From assembly GCA_963920665.1 (NCBI GenBank), contig OY987273.1, positions 15,998,501 through 16,062,500 on the forward strand: a DNA stretch of 64,000 bases, given 5' to 3'. The notes under the pieces are model-generated. The model was not told the DNA's origin. It made no database searches and worked only from the letters and a program-made list of their open reading frames with translations. A program made the position numbers and the translations under genes. The DNA comes from Straminergon stramineum (taxonomy: Eukaryota > Streptophyta > Bryopsida > Hypnales > Calliergonaceae). Positions 1-11,750 of the stretch are shown in pieces. Position 1 is the first letter of the stretch, and every line of letters begins with the position of its first letter.

Positions 1-216
1 ACTAAACGATTGGTGCAAACTAGCAGCGATGGCGTCGTGGATAGTGAAGTGCGGAACGTGAACTCAGAGGTAGAACATGAAGTGCAAAATGAACGAGTAC
101 AAAGGGAGGACAACGAGAATGATAACTGTGATGATAATGAAAGGGTCGAGGAGTCGGATGATGATTTTGACCCTGACGCTGATGAGGTGCCAAGTGATTA
201 CACATTTTCATCGTAA
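1..216 (+). CDS. 3' end of a mobile-element gene, acidic C-terminal tail (cut by window start)
   Basis: An open frame enters from the left edge and ends at TAA 214-216. It reads about 71 residues, beginning TKRLVQ and ending in a very acidic stretch (ESDDDFDPDADEVPSD). The same tail occurs on the minus strand at 18,685-18,910 (TKRLVR..., then DIDPNADEVRSD), so this is the C-terminus of a repeated gene rather than chance. The acidic tail and short basic lead-in recall C-termini of hAT-type transposases, but the conserved dimerisation block would lie outside the window, so the family is a guess. There is no in-frame stop in the visible part. Confidence 0.45.
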   Translation, partial: TKRLVQTSSDGVVDSEVRNVNSEVEHEVQNERVQREDNENDNCDDNERVEESDDDFDPDADEVPSDYTFSS

Positions 217-1087
217 TTTTATAAATATAGATTTAGAGGTAGTGAAGTGGTAATGTAATGCTTTTGCATAATTTTGGTGTGTTGAAGTTTTCTAGCTTAA
301 GTTCATAGGCAAATAGCTTATAGATGAGTTTTGTGTAGTATCTACTTTAGTATGAAAGCATGATAGTGTTAGAATTACAAAGTTTTGTTCATTGTCTTTA
401 GTATAGACTTCTACAGGTATAGACGTGGAGATCTTAACAAAGTTCATGGAAGTACAATTGAAGTAGAAGTTCATTTATAAGATTGGGTCACTACTCTATT
501 AGTGTATATAACTTATAATTACAGTAATACTAATTATCCTTACTTTTTTCTTGTTTTTGTATCTATTTTTGGTGTAATTATTATATCCAATTGTGATATT
601 GGCTTCTACACTTCAATAGGAGTAGAAAATTTGAATTAGAAATTCCCAACCATATGTAATAAAAAAATGTAGAACTCGGAGGCTCCTATGAATGAGTGAA
701 TGACCACAGAATGTGAAGTACTTAATTTAAGGCTTAGGAGAATGCAATGGCACATGGAAACTGAAGGATCCTAAATCGTGAGCAAGATTGAAATGGTCGT
801 TATATCCATGTTTGCAATTGCAACGGCACACAAGGTTGCTCTTAACCTTTTACGGATGGACTAGTAAGTATGAAAATCATCTCCAATGGAACTATGTGAT
901 GTGATGTACTTGCCTTTCCCCTCACAAAAATACTCATTTCCGGTATGAGGACTCAATAAGATCTCTCTTTTGGGACCCAATTTTCAAAGATGGACAATTG
1001 CATTTATGTCGTATATTAGAAGTTCTTATCATCTACGAAACAAAAGAAATTCCTTGCGTGTGGGATAAAGCGAAGATCGCCCTTTTC
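217..1087. other. AT-rich non-coding stretch
   Basis: About 870 bases downstream of the acidic-tail gene. I see no sustained reading frame, tandem repeat or recognisable terminal sequence. It is probably the 3' flank of the element to its left. Confidence 0.5.
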
Positions 1088-1325
1088 CTTACACCTGCGG
1101 TCACCTTTATACCCTTAGTCGCCCTAGGTTGGACCCGTAGTTGCCCTAGATTTTGGACCCATACTTGCCCTCATTCTAGGACCCACGATCACCCCACCGT
1201 ACTTGCAGTCGCCTTGGGTTGGTCGCAGTCGCCCTAGGTTGGATCCACAGTTGCCCTCATTCTAGGACCCGCGGTCGCCCCACCTTACCTACACACACCC
1301 CACCCACAGTCGCCCATAGTGACGT
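1088..1325. repeat. Degenerate short-unit tandem repeat (about 24 bp, GC-rich)
   Basis: The stretch is built from variants of a ~24-bp unit of the form AGTCGCCCTAGGTTGGACCC, alternating with TTGCCCTCATTCTAGGACCC. It is GC-rich against AT-rich flanks. The reverse complement of the same unit (GGGCAACTACGGGTC-like) recurs at 17,230-17,480, so the block is a component of a dispersed element. Confidence 0.7.
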
Positions 1326-1389
1326 GGTCAAAGCTTTCTACGTCACTGTTGACAACCCGCCACGTAAGATAAAAATTTTGGCTGCCTTG

Positions 1390-1476
1390 CTCAAAAACCC
1401 TAAACCCTAATTTTGCGCTCGTCAAATTTGTCTCATATATGTGACACTCATCTTATTCGACATGCAACATCAGACG
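1390..1476. repeat. Telomere-like CCCTAAA motif and an 18-bp motif shared with 17,044-17,061
   Basis: Two CCCTAAA units occur at about 1,398-1,410. At 1,459-1,476 the 18-mer GACATGCAACATCAGACG occurs; its exact reverse complement is at 17,044-17,061. With the shared tandem repeat and the shared acidic-tail gene, this marks the two places as inverted copies of one element type. Confidence 0.55.
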
Positions 1477-1537
1477 AACAACTCGACACCCAAACCCCAA
1501 AACATGTTCGACAAAACAGCCCTAGTTAGATACTTCA

Positions 1538-4500
1538 ATGGTAGATATGTCGTATGCAGTACATAGTGTTTCACCTAGTGTAAGTCCTCAAGTTTCTCTA
1601 GTCCCTCTAAAGCTTTCATTATTTCATGTTTTGAAGGTAGAGAAATTAGATCCAATCATAGAACTATCTAGTGAATCAGAAGGAGAGTCTCTAGAGTTGG
1701 ACTTCAAAAATCTTGGATGTTCTATTGGAACTACAACCAACAAAAGGGCCATGTTGAGCTCTACATTTAGAAGTCCATCAAATAGTCAATTACAGTCGTC
1801 ATTGTCTTGTCCTTTGCTGCATCCATATCTAAGTAGTAGAGTAAATATAATGGATTGTTTGAAGAAACTAGCCAATGTGCATCAACCTCAAAACAAATTG
1901 TCTACGATGGATTTGAGCATCGTAAAGCACCACTATGTTGCTTGTCTTTCATCAATATTTGATGGAGATATCATTTTCAAAATACCGCTATGTTGCTCTA
2001 CTTCATCTTCATTGGCAACATGGAGCTTGGAAGGAATGGACAAGCGTTATGATGGACACCCGTGGTGCAGGCTTGTTACTACAAACATCAACAACTCCGA
2101 CAACTTCAAGTTTCATAAGTCCCATTGTACTGGCCGTGTAGCTTGTGCGAACATACACTATGATTATTTAAATAGAGCTTCTAAGAAGAATAAAACAGAG
2201 TAGAGTGGCTTCACACCGATTCCTTTTGCAATTGGAGATGGACCTCCTAAAGACAGTACCCTAGTTTATAAAGTGTGTAGAAAAGCACCTTCATGTCTTA
2301 GCCCTTGCAATGCTAGGATATACTATACTTTCAATGATAATGTAGAAATGAATAAGGCTGCTATTCACTTTGGAGAGCACAACCCCCTAGTTGCAAAGGG
2401 CATGTACAGAGATTCTACGAAGGAAATTTGTGGGCTCATTGAAGAGTAGGTGACCAGAACACCAACAGACACAAACTCAGTGATTGCTCTATTCGCTAGT
2501 AAAGAGTTCTTAACCAACTACCTATTTTACAATAGAGACGAAAAAAAGAAGTTATTGAAGGGGGAGGAAATGGAGGTTATGGATCGCTTCCAATATCTCA
2601 GTAGTCCAAGTATATGGAATGTGATCTCGTCTTCCGCTCAAACAATTGAGGAGGGATCATTGACAACATTATGACCATGAAGGAGTCGAAATTCGAATTC
2701 ACATACAATAGAGACTTCCTTGGCCAAGGGAAGGAGAAGGTTTATATCTTCAAAATGCTCATGGAAGGACCCAAAAGTAGAGTGGATCTTGTAAGGCGCA
2801 TGCAACCAGGAGATAATCTACAGAACACGTGGTTGATGTTTGACCACGTGAAGCGCATGAAGGAGTGGTCTACAATGGCCTGTCATGTGTATAATGCTGA
2901 GTATAAGAAGGTGAGGACTATTGCAGTGTGCGATATGTAGTCTAAAGATATCGAGGTGCAAGTACAATTCTGGAGGAGCTTAAGCACTATCATGGAGTGA
3001 TAGGGAGTGGTGAATCTAAACTCTAAAGGATTCATGGCAGACAATGCTATGGCCAATTGGAATGCGGTCCGTATTGCCTATGGCTATGGATCTGCCAATG
3101 AAGAAATGGAGAATCATGACAAGACTTGTTTGCTACATTGGAGTATTTCTCTTCATAAACACATCCAAAAGAACATCAAGGAAGCACTCCAACGACAACA
3201 TATTTATTTGTGTAAGCAATACAAAGATTCTAAAAATATGGATCAAGTAGAGACACATTACCTAGCTATTCGTTCATGGTGGCTATTGTCCAGAGTTGCA
3301 AGTGAAGAAGCACTTCATCACTTACACCATTGACTAGCATTCTAGCATTTTCCGTATTGGTAGTGGGGAGGCTTCACAGACATGGTGAGTGAAGTTGTTA
3401 TTTCTATGCATAAGGGGATTTCAATTTTTGAAGGTGTCACATCGTATAATGTAAAGGTAAACCTATCATGCTACATATAATTTTCTCTATTTTGCCAATG
3501 ACGTAGAATAAAGAAAAATCTTCATTTTATAATTTAAAATTTTGTGAGTTTTTCTTCCAAGGAACCTAAAAGAGGTGGTCTACCAAACAGTGAAAAAACA
3601 TATGTCGAGTCCAACAAAAGTCTTTGTAGTGTTTATTGGACCCCCTCTTTTGAGTGCTCTGAAGTGAATATGCAATTCTTCAAAGTCCTCATGTAGGATG
3701 TCAATACTTCCTTGTATCAAGAAGTTGAAAGAACATTGTGTTGCTCTATTTTTATTTAGTAATATATGTGCATTTGAAGTTGTCTTTGAATGTCCTTCAT
3801 TGTATGATAGGACATGTTCAGTGGACCATTGAAGAATCTATAATTAGAATGTGTATGAGGTTTGAAAAGTGAAGTATTAACTATTCCCCAAACTGGCATT
3901 CATTTCTAAAAATTGAATTTGAAAGAGATGCTCAACTTGCCATTGTGCAATTTATCTAAAATGGTTCATAACAAGTGGCTCTAAATGTCTCGAAAAAAGG
4001 GAAACAACTTGTTTGATGCCACTTGTAACGATAGTATACGTGCTTGGATGCAGATGACAAATTATCGAGTATACCTTAGAGGTCATGCACATGGTTTTGG
4101 TCCATCAAAGAATGAGTTGAAGTTGAGGGCTACCACTCGAAGTAAGGATCTAAAGAAAATTGCAAAAGCGTTGAACACTTTACATGGAGTAGAAGGGCTT
4201 GGAAATCGAATACTGCATTTGGAAGGAGAAGAGATCTTTGGAAGCACAAAGAGGAAGTTGGATGTACCCATAGGAGATGCTGGAGACTCACATAGACTGG
4301 ATAAAGTTAATTTCTCTCAATTGTGTGTGCGTACAAAGTCTACAACAACTTCTATGGAGATCTTAGAAGGGAAAGGTAAAGAGCCTGATGCAAATAGGTC
4401 TCCACATGTCACTATTGCATGTGAAAGTGGTTATGACACATTGAAGTGGCATATTGCAAGAATAAACCACAAATTGAATGCAAAATGTCACGCTCAGCAA

Positions 4501-4895
4501 CAAGGGTTGAATATGAAGTGCAATGCCAAAATTGCAAGGAAAAAGAAGGGAATCCCTGCTCCAACCTATTGAGGTAGAAAAGTAGATTATGGTAGAAAGC
4601 AAGAAGTGGTCGTCGACTTCTACTTTTGTTGGGATGACATTGAACGTTGTGTGAAGGGTTCAAAATAGAAGTGGATAATCAATTGGCTAGACGTGCTAGA
4701 GGTTTGGCCTATTCTGTTAAGGACACACCTCAATTGGGAGGAAACTCTACTCTTGCAACATGCAAGATTTCGACTCCAACAATGCCCTACATTGTTGCCA
4801 CATTGACTTTTCAACATGTCTAAGATTTTTAGGACTACCTTATTTGACAACCTACCACCAAAGAACCCAGATGTATATCCAACAATTAGAAACAA
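1538..4895 (+). pseudogene. Broken MULE-like transposase gene
   Basis: A long coding relic. Segment 1 (1,538-2,670) has Cys/His spacing that may be a zinc finger (HPWCR..., then SHCTGRVACAN) and runs through TAG 2,201 and TAG 2,446. A frameshift near 2,670 leads into 2,671-3,003 (stops at 2,938 and 2,998-3,003). The block 3,007-3,333 reads GFMADNAMANWNAVR, then TCLLHWSISLHKHI, then YLAIRSWWLLS. An Asp in a MADxAxANWNAVR context followed by C-x2-H-W resembles the second catalytic Asp and C/H motif of MULE transposases. After a poorly conserved stretch (3,334-3,984), coding resumes at 3,985-4,572 (AWMQMTNYRVYLRGH..., basic) and can be followed to about 4,895. The MULE assignment is from memory of motif layout. 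It cannot make an active protein. Confidence 0.55.
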
Positions 4896-5569
4896 CTGAA
4901 TTATTTAGAGGATTGCAAATGCACCAACTATAGAGCAGTGGAACAAGTAGGGGAGTGCATGAAACATTAGAGGATAAATTCTGGGAGTAACCTTATTCCC
5001 CTAACTAGGGCTAGGTGCAATAGTCTCACTAGAGACAAGGGCAAACCATGACAGAAATGTCTACCAAATTACAGTCGGCATGTTTCTCACATGAACATGC
5101 CCAGACTTTATAAATATGGTTGTTTCTACTATTGGAGGTCGACAAGAGTAAGTGAATTGCAAGCACTTGCACTATTTGTATAGGTACTTCTATAGGATGG
5201 ATGTCAATAGAGACCAATTCATTCATGTACCTAGTTATAGCTTCAATGAGTTGAAAGTACTTCTAGTTCAAGTAGGAATTATTACAATTCCCGAATAATC
5301 ATGGATGCCTTTTCAAAAATACTTCATTCATATTGTATTCATTTACATATGTCATGATTAAATTGATTTTTAGCACATAGAATTGAAAATGTCTATGCAT
5401 TTCATAAGTATTAGAATATGTCTCATTACTGAAGTATTTTTGAGCAAGTTCCTGTGAATGACTGCAAAAAGTAATCATAATTTAGTATTGCACACATAAA
5501 TATGAAATTTTATTTAATTCCATTCATTCTATATTCCTAAGCATGTAATTCCTTTGTCTCCCTTCTCTA
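4896..5569. other. AT-rich flank of the MULE-like relic
   Basis: Weak coding similarity may fade out near 5,050. Beyond that I see no frame, repeat or terminus. No terminal inverted repeat could be assigned to the relic. Confidence 0.35.
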
Positions 5570-5895
5570 TCTTATTTTTTTCATTGTCTTTTTTTTCTTT
5601 TTTGGTTGTCTTTGACATTTTTTTTCATCTTCTTTTCCTTTTCCCTAACATTTTTCTTAATATCCTGTGCACTTATATTTTTTTTCCTTTCTCTTCCATT
5701 TTTTCTTCCATTTTTTTTAATTAACTTCCATTTCTTCTTCTATTTTCTTTTCATTTACTACCCATTGATGTCCTTCACTTCCTATTTTATCCTTTCTCTC
5801 CTTTTTTTTATTCCTTTTCTTCCAATTTTTTTGCACTCTTTTTATTCATTGAAGTCCTCACTTTCATGGCTTGTTTTTTTCATTTCTTTTTAGGA
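5570..5895. repeat. Polypyrimidine (T/C) low-complexity tract
   Basis: About 325 bases made almost wholly of T with interspersed C, in units such as TTTTCTTCC. The 95-codon open frame across it is all Phe/Ser/Leu and is a composition artefact, not a gene. Confidence 0.85.
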
Positions 5896-6479
5896 CATGT
5901 TCTATCCTCTATAGCTCACTTATTTCTATAATTTTATACAACTTTGGGAAACATGTTTGTATGTGGCATTAAATTACATTCAACCCAAAATTAATTCTTA
6001 CAGTTTGAAATTATTTTGCACTATGCATTTACAAATGAGATTGAGATTTTAACCACTATGATTTCTGGTAGACATCTCACTCTAACCCATCAATTGCTCA
6101 CTTATCCTTCATGTGTCTTCTTATACTATTATATGTTACAAATCCCAATCCATGTGGAATACTTAGAGGATACCATTCTCTATGTTCATTTTAGTCAATC
6201 AAAAAGTTACAATTCACTCTTGCCAAAGTGACATGAGTTTACTATACATGAAGTGGTTGGCATGTTCTCTGCTATAGTTAATAAACGCATTGTTCAAAGT
6301 TTGCATAAAATTTTGAGAGTCTAAATACATAGCCCAAAAAAATCAAGGACAATAAAGTAGAAAACTTTATCACAATCCACAATCATAGGACACAAAACTT
6401 ACTATAAATACTAAGTTTTCTTCAATTTTAAAAATAAAATGCAAACAAAAATTTGGGGGGGACATTTTAAAAAAAATAT

Positions 6480-6560
6480 GGTTCGGGGGCTCACCACTAG
6501 CAAGCTCCACGCTCACAACTCGCAAGCTCAACGCTCGAAGCTCACACCCTAGCGTTGTTG
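6480..6560. repeat. Short imperfect tandem repeat (GCAAGCTC/ACGCTC)
   Basis: Four or five imperfect repeats of a ~14-bp unit (variants of CTCGCAAGCTCAACG) in an AT-rich context. No function visible. Confidence 0.5.
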
Positions 6561-6892
6561 GATTGCAAAGCAGAATGACTTGATGATTCTTTTCTTTATT
6601 TATCGAAAAAAGAAATGGATGAATGGAACCTTTGTTTTAATATAAAATATTGAATTTACACTATTTTGGACATTGGTATAATGAGCCATGACTAAAATGA
6701 ATAAATTCACATAATCATTGTAGAGCGACATTTATAGCTATAGTTTTGGGATTTTTTTTATTTTCTACATTTGTACACTAATTAGATTTCTTCTCAAAAT
6801 TGGGTTCTCTAGAATACATGAAATGGATTATAGTCCTTTTGTCCATTTCTAGGACTATCCAATAATAAGAATATCCCATGCAGTTTTGTATT

Positions 6893-7052
6893 TTCTTTCC
6901 AAGAATAAGAATTCCTAGTTTTTTTTATTCTTACGGTAGTGTGTTCTCTTTCCAAGAATAATAATACCTCATTTTTTTCATTTTTATGGTCATGTGTCTT
7001 CTTTCCAAGATTATGAATATCCAATTTTTTTAAGCTTATAGATGTGCAAGTA
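6893..7052. repeat. 53-bp tandem repeat, about three copies
   Basis: CCAAGAAT-type starts occur at about 6,899, 6,952 and 7,005, giving two equal steps of 53 bp. Each unit holds a T-rich run followed by TTATGGT/TTACGGT and GTGT. Divergence rises along the array. The flanks (5,900-6,890 and 7,053-7,430) show nothing else I can support. Confidence 0.65.
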
Positions 7053-7429
7053 TATTGAGTGGTCAAATTGCAGTTAAAAATTGGATTTGACAAAATGAGG
7101 TCATAAACTTGGAGAATGCACAAATTTCAAAATATCACTATGTCACGAGAACCTCATTTAAAATCCATTCCAACAAATTTTTTACTCTAAAAATGAGAAT
7201 ATTTTGTTTCTAATTGAAAGTTGAATGAACTTTGGAATTCCTCTTTCAACATTTATAAAAAGAAATTAGTCATAGCATTAGTGAATCCAACCGTAGACAT
7301 GGAATCTACAAATAAAAATCTTCAACTTCTATTTGTATATAAATTCGAGAATATGCTTCACAATTGAACTTTATAATGATTTTTCACAAATCAATTAATG
7401 TGGAGATGATTTTGGACGTTTAAGGTCTA

Positions 7430-7846
7430 ATGACAAACCTCTACATTTCGCCGGAGCCAAGACGACGTATATGGAAGAGTCCGGGTGTCATGGTTGATAC
7501 TAAAGATATCAAGTTTGAGATCTGGGATCTCAAGCCTTGTGGTATCACCGGGTGTAGGTATCAACCAAGAAAGGTAGTAGGTGTTCAACTTGGCACGAGA
7601 TTTTCACATGGGTACGAGTATGAGTTAGTTATGAAGAAGGGCATACGGGTACCACATGGGTATGGGTATGAGACGGATATAGTAAGTGGTGTATGGGTAT
7701 CACATGGGTACCAAATTTTTGAAAATCATTGCGCTAGGGTTCTACACTCAACTCTGTTGCTCAAGTTGTCATGCATTCTCACTAGAGTTTTGCTACAATC
7801 ACTATCTGTGAGTGTGTGGTTCTGCAAACAACGTGAGTGTGTGTGA
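7430..7846 (+). other. Doubtful open frame with GGGTAYG repeats
   Basis: A 138-codon open frame in which 7,600-7,712 is three imperfect repeats of CACATGGGTAYGRGTATGAG, giving HGYEYE/HGYGYE peptides. The TACCC/GGGTA character recurs in opposite sense near 54,700-54,850. No recognisable domain. Probably a repeat, not a gene. Confidence 0.3.
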
Positions 7847-9499
7847 GAGTGTATGTGTCAATGTTGTGCTTGGCTCTCCTGAAGGCAAACTTGTGATTAG
7901 TGGACTGAAGGAAGGGTTTAGGGTCAAAACTCAACAATCCCATAGCAACTCCTAGCACGGAATGGATGGAGCGACTCTCTTGGGAAGTGGGAATATGTTG
8001 CGTGCGCCGTTTGTGCATTGATTTTGTATTCATTGTATCCGTAAGTAGGTGATTTGAACTCCAATTCCTTGTAGTGTCTATTTAGTTCTTTGCAATTTCT
8101 TCCCAAGCGCATTTGTTCTTTGCAAATGATAGTTTATTTTTCAATCAATGTGATTATAGGAGTGTTTCATTTGTGACAGAGTAGATGAATTCAACTACAA
8201 TGGAGCAACTCCAACTTCCTCGCAATTCAAGTGGTTTTTGAAATTCTAGGGTGAATTACTCCTCTCTCCTCTAGTTTGTTTTGGTTTAGAGTTTGATTGG
8301 AGGAGGAGGTTCAAATTCTTTGAGTTTCTAGTTTTTGAATTGCTTTTGCTTGCTTTCATATTCAATTCCGGCTATTTGTCTAAGGATTTTCTTGTGTACT
8401 TCAAAACTACAATTCCTTACTTGTAGGGTCTGCTTGTATGTTGTTTCCTTCTTCCTGTTCTATTGTTGAAAGATTCTTGTTTTGCTCTTAATATGATTTG
8501 AAATTGTATTTGGAATTTTTGTTGTCGAGGATTTAAGTGTACGTTGTTGTAGGACATACTATTGCTTTTGTCTACACTATTGTTGTTCTTTTTTTCTGTT
8601 TGCAGTGTTTGTGTAGGCTTTCAAATTTTTTTTTTAATTTAGGGTTTTAGTGGTAAGAATGAAGGTTTAAATTATAAAGGTTTAGGGTTTAGGTCTTAAG
8701 CTTCAAGATGAAAAGATAACACAATAAATTTACACTAGCAAATGTAGCTTATCCTCAATTCAATAATACAAGGATGCAAAGCTTTTCTAATTTTCTATGC
8801 CATCCGTAGAAATAAGTCATTAAAAGTCATTCTATATCCTTATTATTAGGTTGCGTATAACTTTAAGAAAATTAATATCTTAATCTTTCCTAATGATAGG
8901 ATACGATCGATTTGAGGATAGCTAAACACGTAGTATTCGCTGCAAGAGTAGTAGAAGAAAAGTAATTTACCCAAGATCAATTTGTAAATAAATTTTTTCT
9001 TCTAAGCACTTTAAAAGAAAAGTCTATCCTCGAGTCTATGATATAGTTTCAGAGATCTAAAACATTTAGTTTAATTTCACAAAGGATACAACATTTCATA
9101 AGAAGATGTATCCTCAAGTTGACGATATATAAGATAAACCATCATAAAACAATGAAACACAAAATGAAATATAAGCATAGCCAAAAAACTAACCATATGT
9201 CAAAAACAAAATTAATCCTTTAATCAAGAAATAAAACAACAATCCCTCAAATATTTCCTGAAGATTGAATGAAGGCATCTAAAATGAAAATTGAAAATAG
9301 ATAGGACAAATGAAAAATTTCCATGTGCCGTGACTCAAAGATTATCATCAAGCCAATGATAAGAATAGACTCCCAATTACTATGAAAAATAATGAAGCAA
9401 CAAGAGGTATTGATCTTCTAGGTTGATTTTTTCAATGAACCCCTCAACTCTACTACAAACGCTCTAAATTATTTTTGTATCATCGAGTTGATGATAATG
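7847..9499. other. Non-coding stretch with a telomere-like motif at 8,640-8,695
   Basis: AT-rich sequence without sustained frames. At 8,640-8,695 there are several TTTAGGG-like units (GGTTTAGGGTTTAGG and neighbours). Nothing else recognised. Confidence 0.45.
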
Positions 9500-10705
9500 T
9501 ATAATTTGACAATTCTATCATGAATGTTTGTAGGACTCTTGACATGGACAATGCTGATGAATATGACTATAGTGTCATGACACACCATCTCGAACCCTTT
9601 ACAAATCCATTGAAGGACCAACCCTGCATTGAAGAGATGCTAAATACATACGGCCACCTTTGGCAATTCAAACAACACATCACAACTTGGAGTTTCGGTG
9701 TCAACCACTAGAAAGACTATGTCTACCTTAGTTACGGGTTCAAGGAAAGACAAACTATCTCCAATGGAATATGAAGGAGACGGTCAATATTATTGAAGAT
9801 CATCACAAGAACTATATAGTTCTTTTACTCTAGGTAGTCGATGAGAACGGGAAAGAAAAGGACCATTGTCACTCGATTGTTATTGATGTGAATGCTTACC
9901 ACAAGAAATTTGACATTGACAACCTTGTCATATTCCAGGAGGGTTCCCAAATGGAAGCCCTGAATGAAGAATTCAACAAACTTGGATATATTCCATGGCA
10001 AAACACTAGTACTAGGTCTATGGCGTAGAAACTCAAATTGATATGGCAAATGCTTGATTGATATGCTCTATAGAACGTCGAGAAGTAGCCTTTGATAGGT
10101 TGTAATCTCTTTGAGGCACAAAGAGAAAACAATGTTGGTAGGCAATTGATGTCTAGTGTTATTGCCACAGGTAGTAGAGGAGGTAGATCAAGCTAAGTCC
10201 GATCCCAATTTCAAATGTATGCTACCTCTAATTCTGCAACAATGGATTTAAATCAAAAACATTGAAAGTCAATTCCTGGAGGAGCTTCTAGAAGTGTTGG
10301 GAGTTCAAGGTCGACTTTAACTATTGTCAATTCCACCCCATCCGTAATTGAAGCTCCAATGGAGGATTACGAAAAGTTCATCATCATCCAAAGGAACTTC
10401 TAGACCAACCACAAATCATACTTCTTGTTCGACAATAAAAAGGTTAGCGTTGACATTGAAAAATGCATAATAGCCCAAGATGAATATGTTATTCATACTC
10501 TACAACAAGATATTGTGGAGGTAGTAAAAAACGAACTTATCTAATCGGTAATATTAAGTAGAGGTAAATAGTTTGTTTGATCCTTGTGAATAACAACAAC
10601 AAATTGCTAAAGAAGAAGCCCAAAAAATGGGACAAAATTAAGGATGGAAATTTCATGATAATCAATGGCCAGCACAACATAACTATGTTGAAGGAGTTTC
10701 AGTAG

Positions 10706-11399
10706 TGTCATGACCCTTGTCACAACTCTTTGATTGATGGATGAGATAATTTTGATGATTGTGTCATGACCTTTGATGGATCAATGCATTGATGGATAAA
10801 CTAATTCATGATGAAATGTGCACTAGTAGACAAGAAGAGATTGCTTGGATGGTGGATTTTTGTGTTGGAGTCAAACAACTCTAGTTGGATGACAATGACA
10901 CTGGAGTGCTTGGAGATAGATATCGCTAGATGATGAATTTATGTAGTGGAGTTAGACAACTCCACTTGGATGACTAGTGCACTGGATTTAGACAATTCCT
11001 AAAGGATGATAAGTGTGATGGAACTTAGAGTTAGATAATTCCAAGTAGAAGATCAAGATGTGGATAAGAAATAGATTGCATGAGATATGATCTAGAGAAG
11101 TACAACTAAGACCTTTACTTTAATGGATGGTTCTAGATGGAACCAAGAATAGAAAGCTAAAGATAGTAAAGATGTTTAAAGATAGAAAAGAAGTCTTAGT
11201 CTATTTTAAAGACTTAATAGTCTTTATTGATAGTCTCTAGTATATAAGAAGAGCTCGGGGGTGAGGAGACTATCTTTTTGGAGATTGTTCTTTCTCTATG
11301 GTCGGGTGGTTTGAGCTCTTGTAGAAAACCTTCTTGTTAATAAGCATATATTTGTTTGTTTAAGAGTTCCTATGCGATTCCTTTGGGAGGTTTGTAACA
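10706..11399. mobile_element. Solo LTR (694 bp) with 5-bp target duplication AGTAG
   Basis: The segment starts TGTCATGACC and ends GGTTTGTAACA (TG...CA). It is flanked on both sides by the same five bases, AGTAG (10,701-10,705 and 11,400-11,404). A TATATAAG box lies near 11,241, as in an LTR promoter read on the plus strand. There is no internal region, so it is a solo LTR left by recombination. The reading frame of the INGQH relic continues across once the insertion is ignored. I cannot tell copia from gypsy without internal genes. Confidence 0.85.
10868..11075. repeat. Imperfect ~50-60-bp tandem repeat inside the LTR
   Basis: Four diverged copies of a unit containing GTTAGACAACTCCA, then TTGGATGAC and ACTGGA, starting near 10,868, 10,938, 10,985 and 11,030. 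A shorter duplication around TGTCATGACC (10,706 and 10,762) precedes it. Such repeats are common in LTR U3 regions. Confidence 0.6.
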
Positions 11400-11750
11400 A
11401 GTAGGTAGATTGTGCGGAGACTTGAAGAGAGCAGTTGAAGACATAAGACGCAATAATTATGTGGTCTATAGATCCAAATTAATTCAAGAACATCTCTAGA
11501 TTCTACAACTACACCAACCATTTAGACCATGAGCAGCCAATGTAGGGGAACCAGATGATCAACTATCGGAACATCTGGATTTCATACAAGTGACCCACAA
11601 ACATTACCTTGGAAGACACAACCAAAGGAAATCAAGTGGTTTATAATTTGAATAATTATAAGGTAAGAATGAGACAACTCTCCTTATCGACTTACAGTCG
11701 ACTCGAGGATACCAATCCATAATTGATTTAGAAGTTAGTATGTGAGGGAA

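Larger units (their letters stand above)
9505..11750 (+). pseudogene. INGQH-motif (ParB/DGQHR-like) protein relic, copy 1, split by a solo LTR
   Basis: Reading frames run 9,520-9,711, then (shifted) about 9,770-10,543, with many TAG/TGA stops. From about 10,590 the frame reads VCLILVNNNN, KKKPKKWDKIKDGNF, MIINGQHNITMLKEFQ. At 10,700 it is cut by a 694-bp LTR and resumes at 11,405 with VDCAET..., then IIMWSIDPN, FKNISRFYNYTNH and EQPMWGNQM. The order K-P-x2-W-x2-I-K-x-G-x-F-x-I-I-N-G-Q-H, then (I/V)-(M/V)-W-S-x-D, N-I-S-x2-Y-N-x-T-N-H and Q-P-x-W matches the minus-strand gene at 50,725-52,176. The I-I-N-G-Q-H core resembles the DGQHR motif of ParB-like folds; that is inference. It is non-functional. 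Confidence 0.6.

Noticed and set aside
5606..5893. 95-codon Phe/Ser/Leu-rich open frame, like a membrane protein.
   Set aside because: It is a by-product of a polypyrimidine tract; no residue other than those coded by T/C triplets is conserved or patterned.
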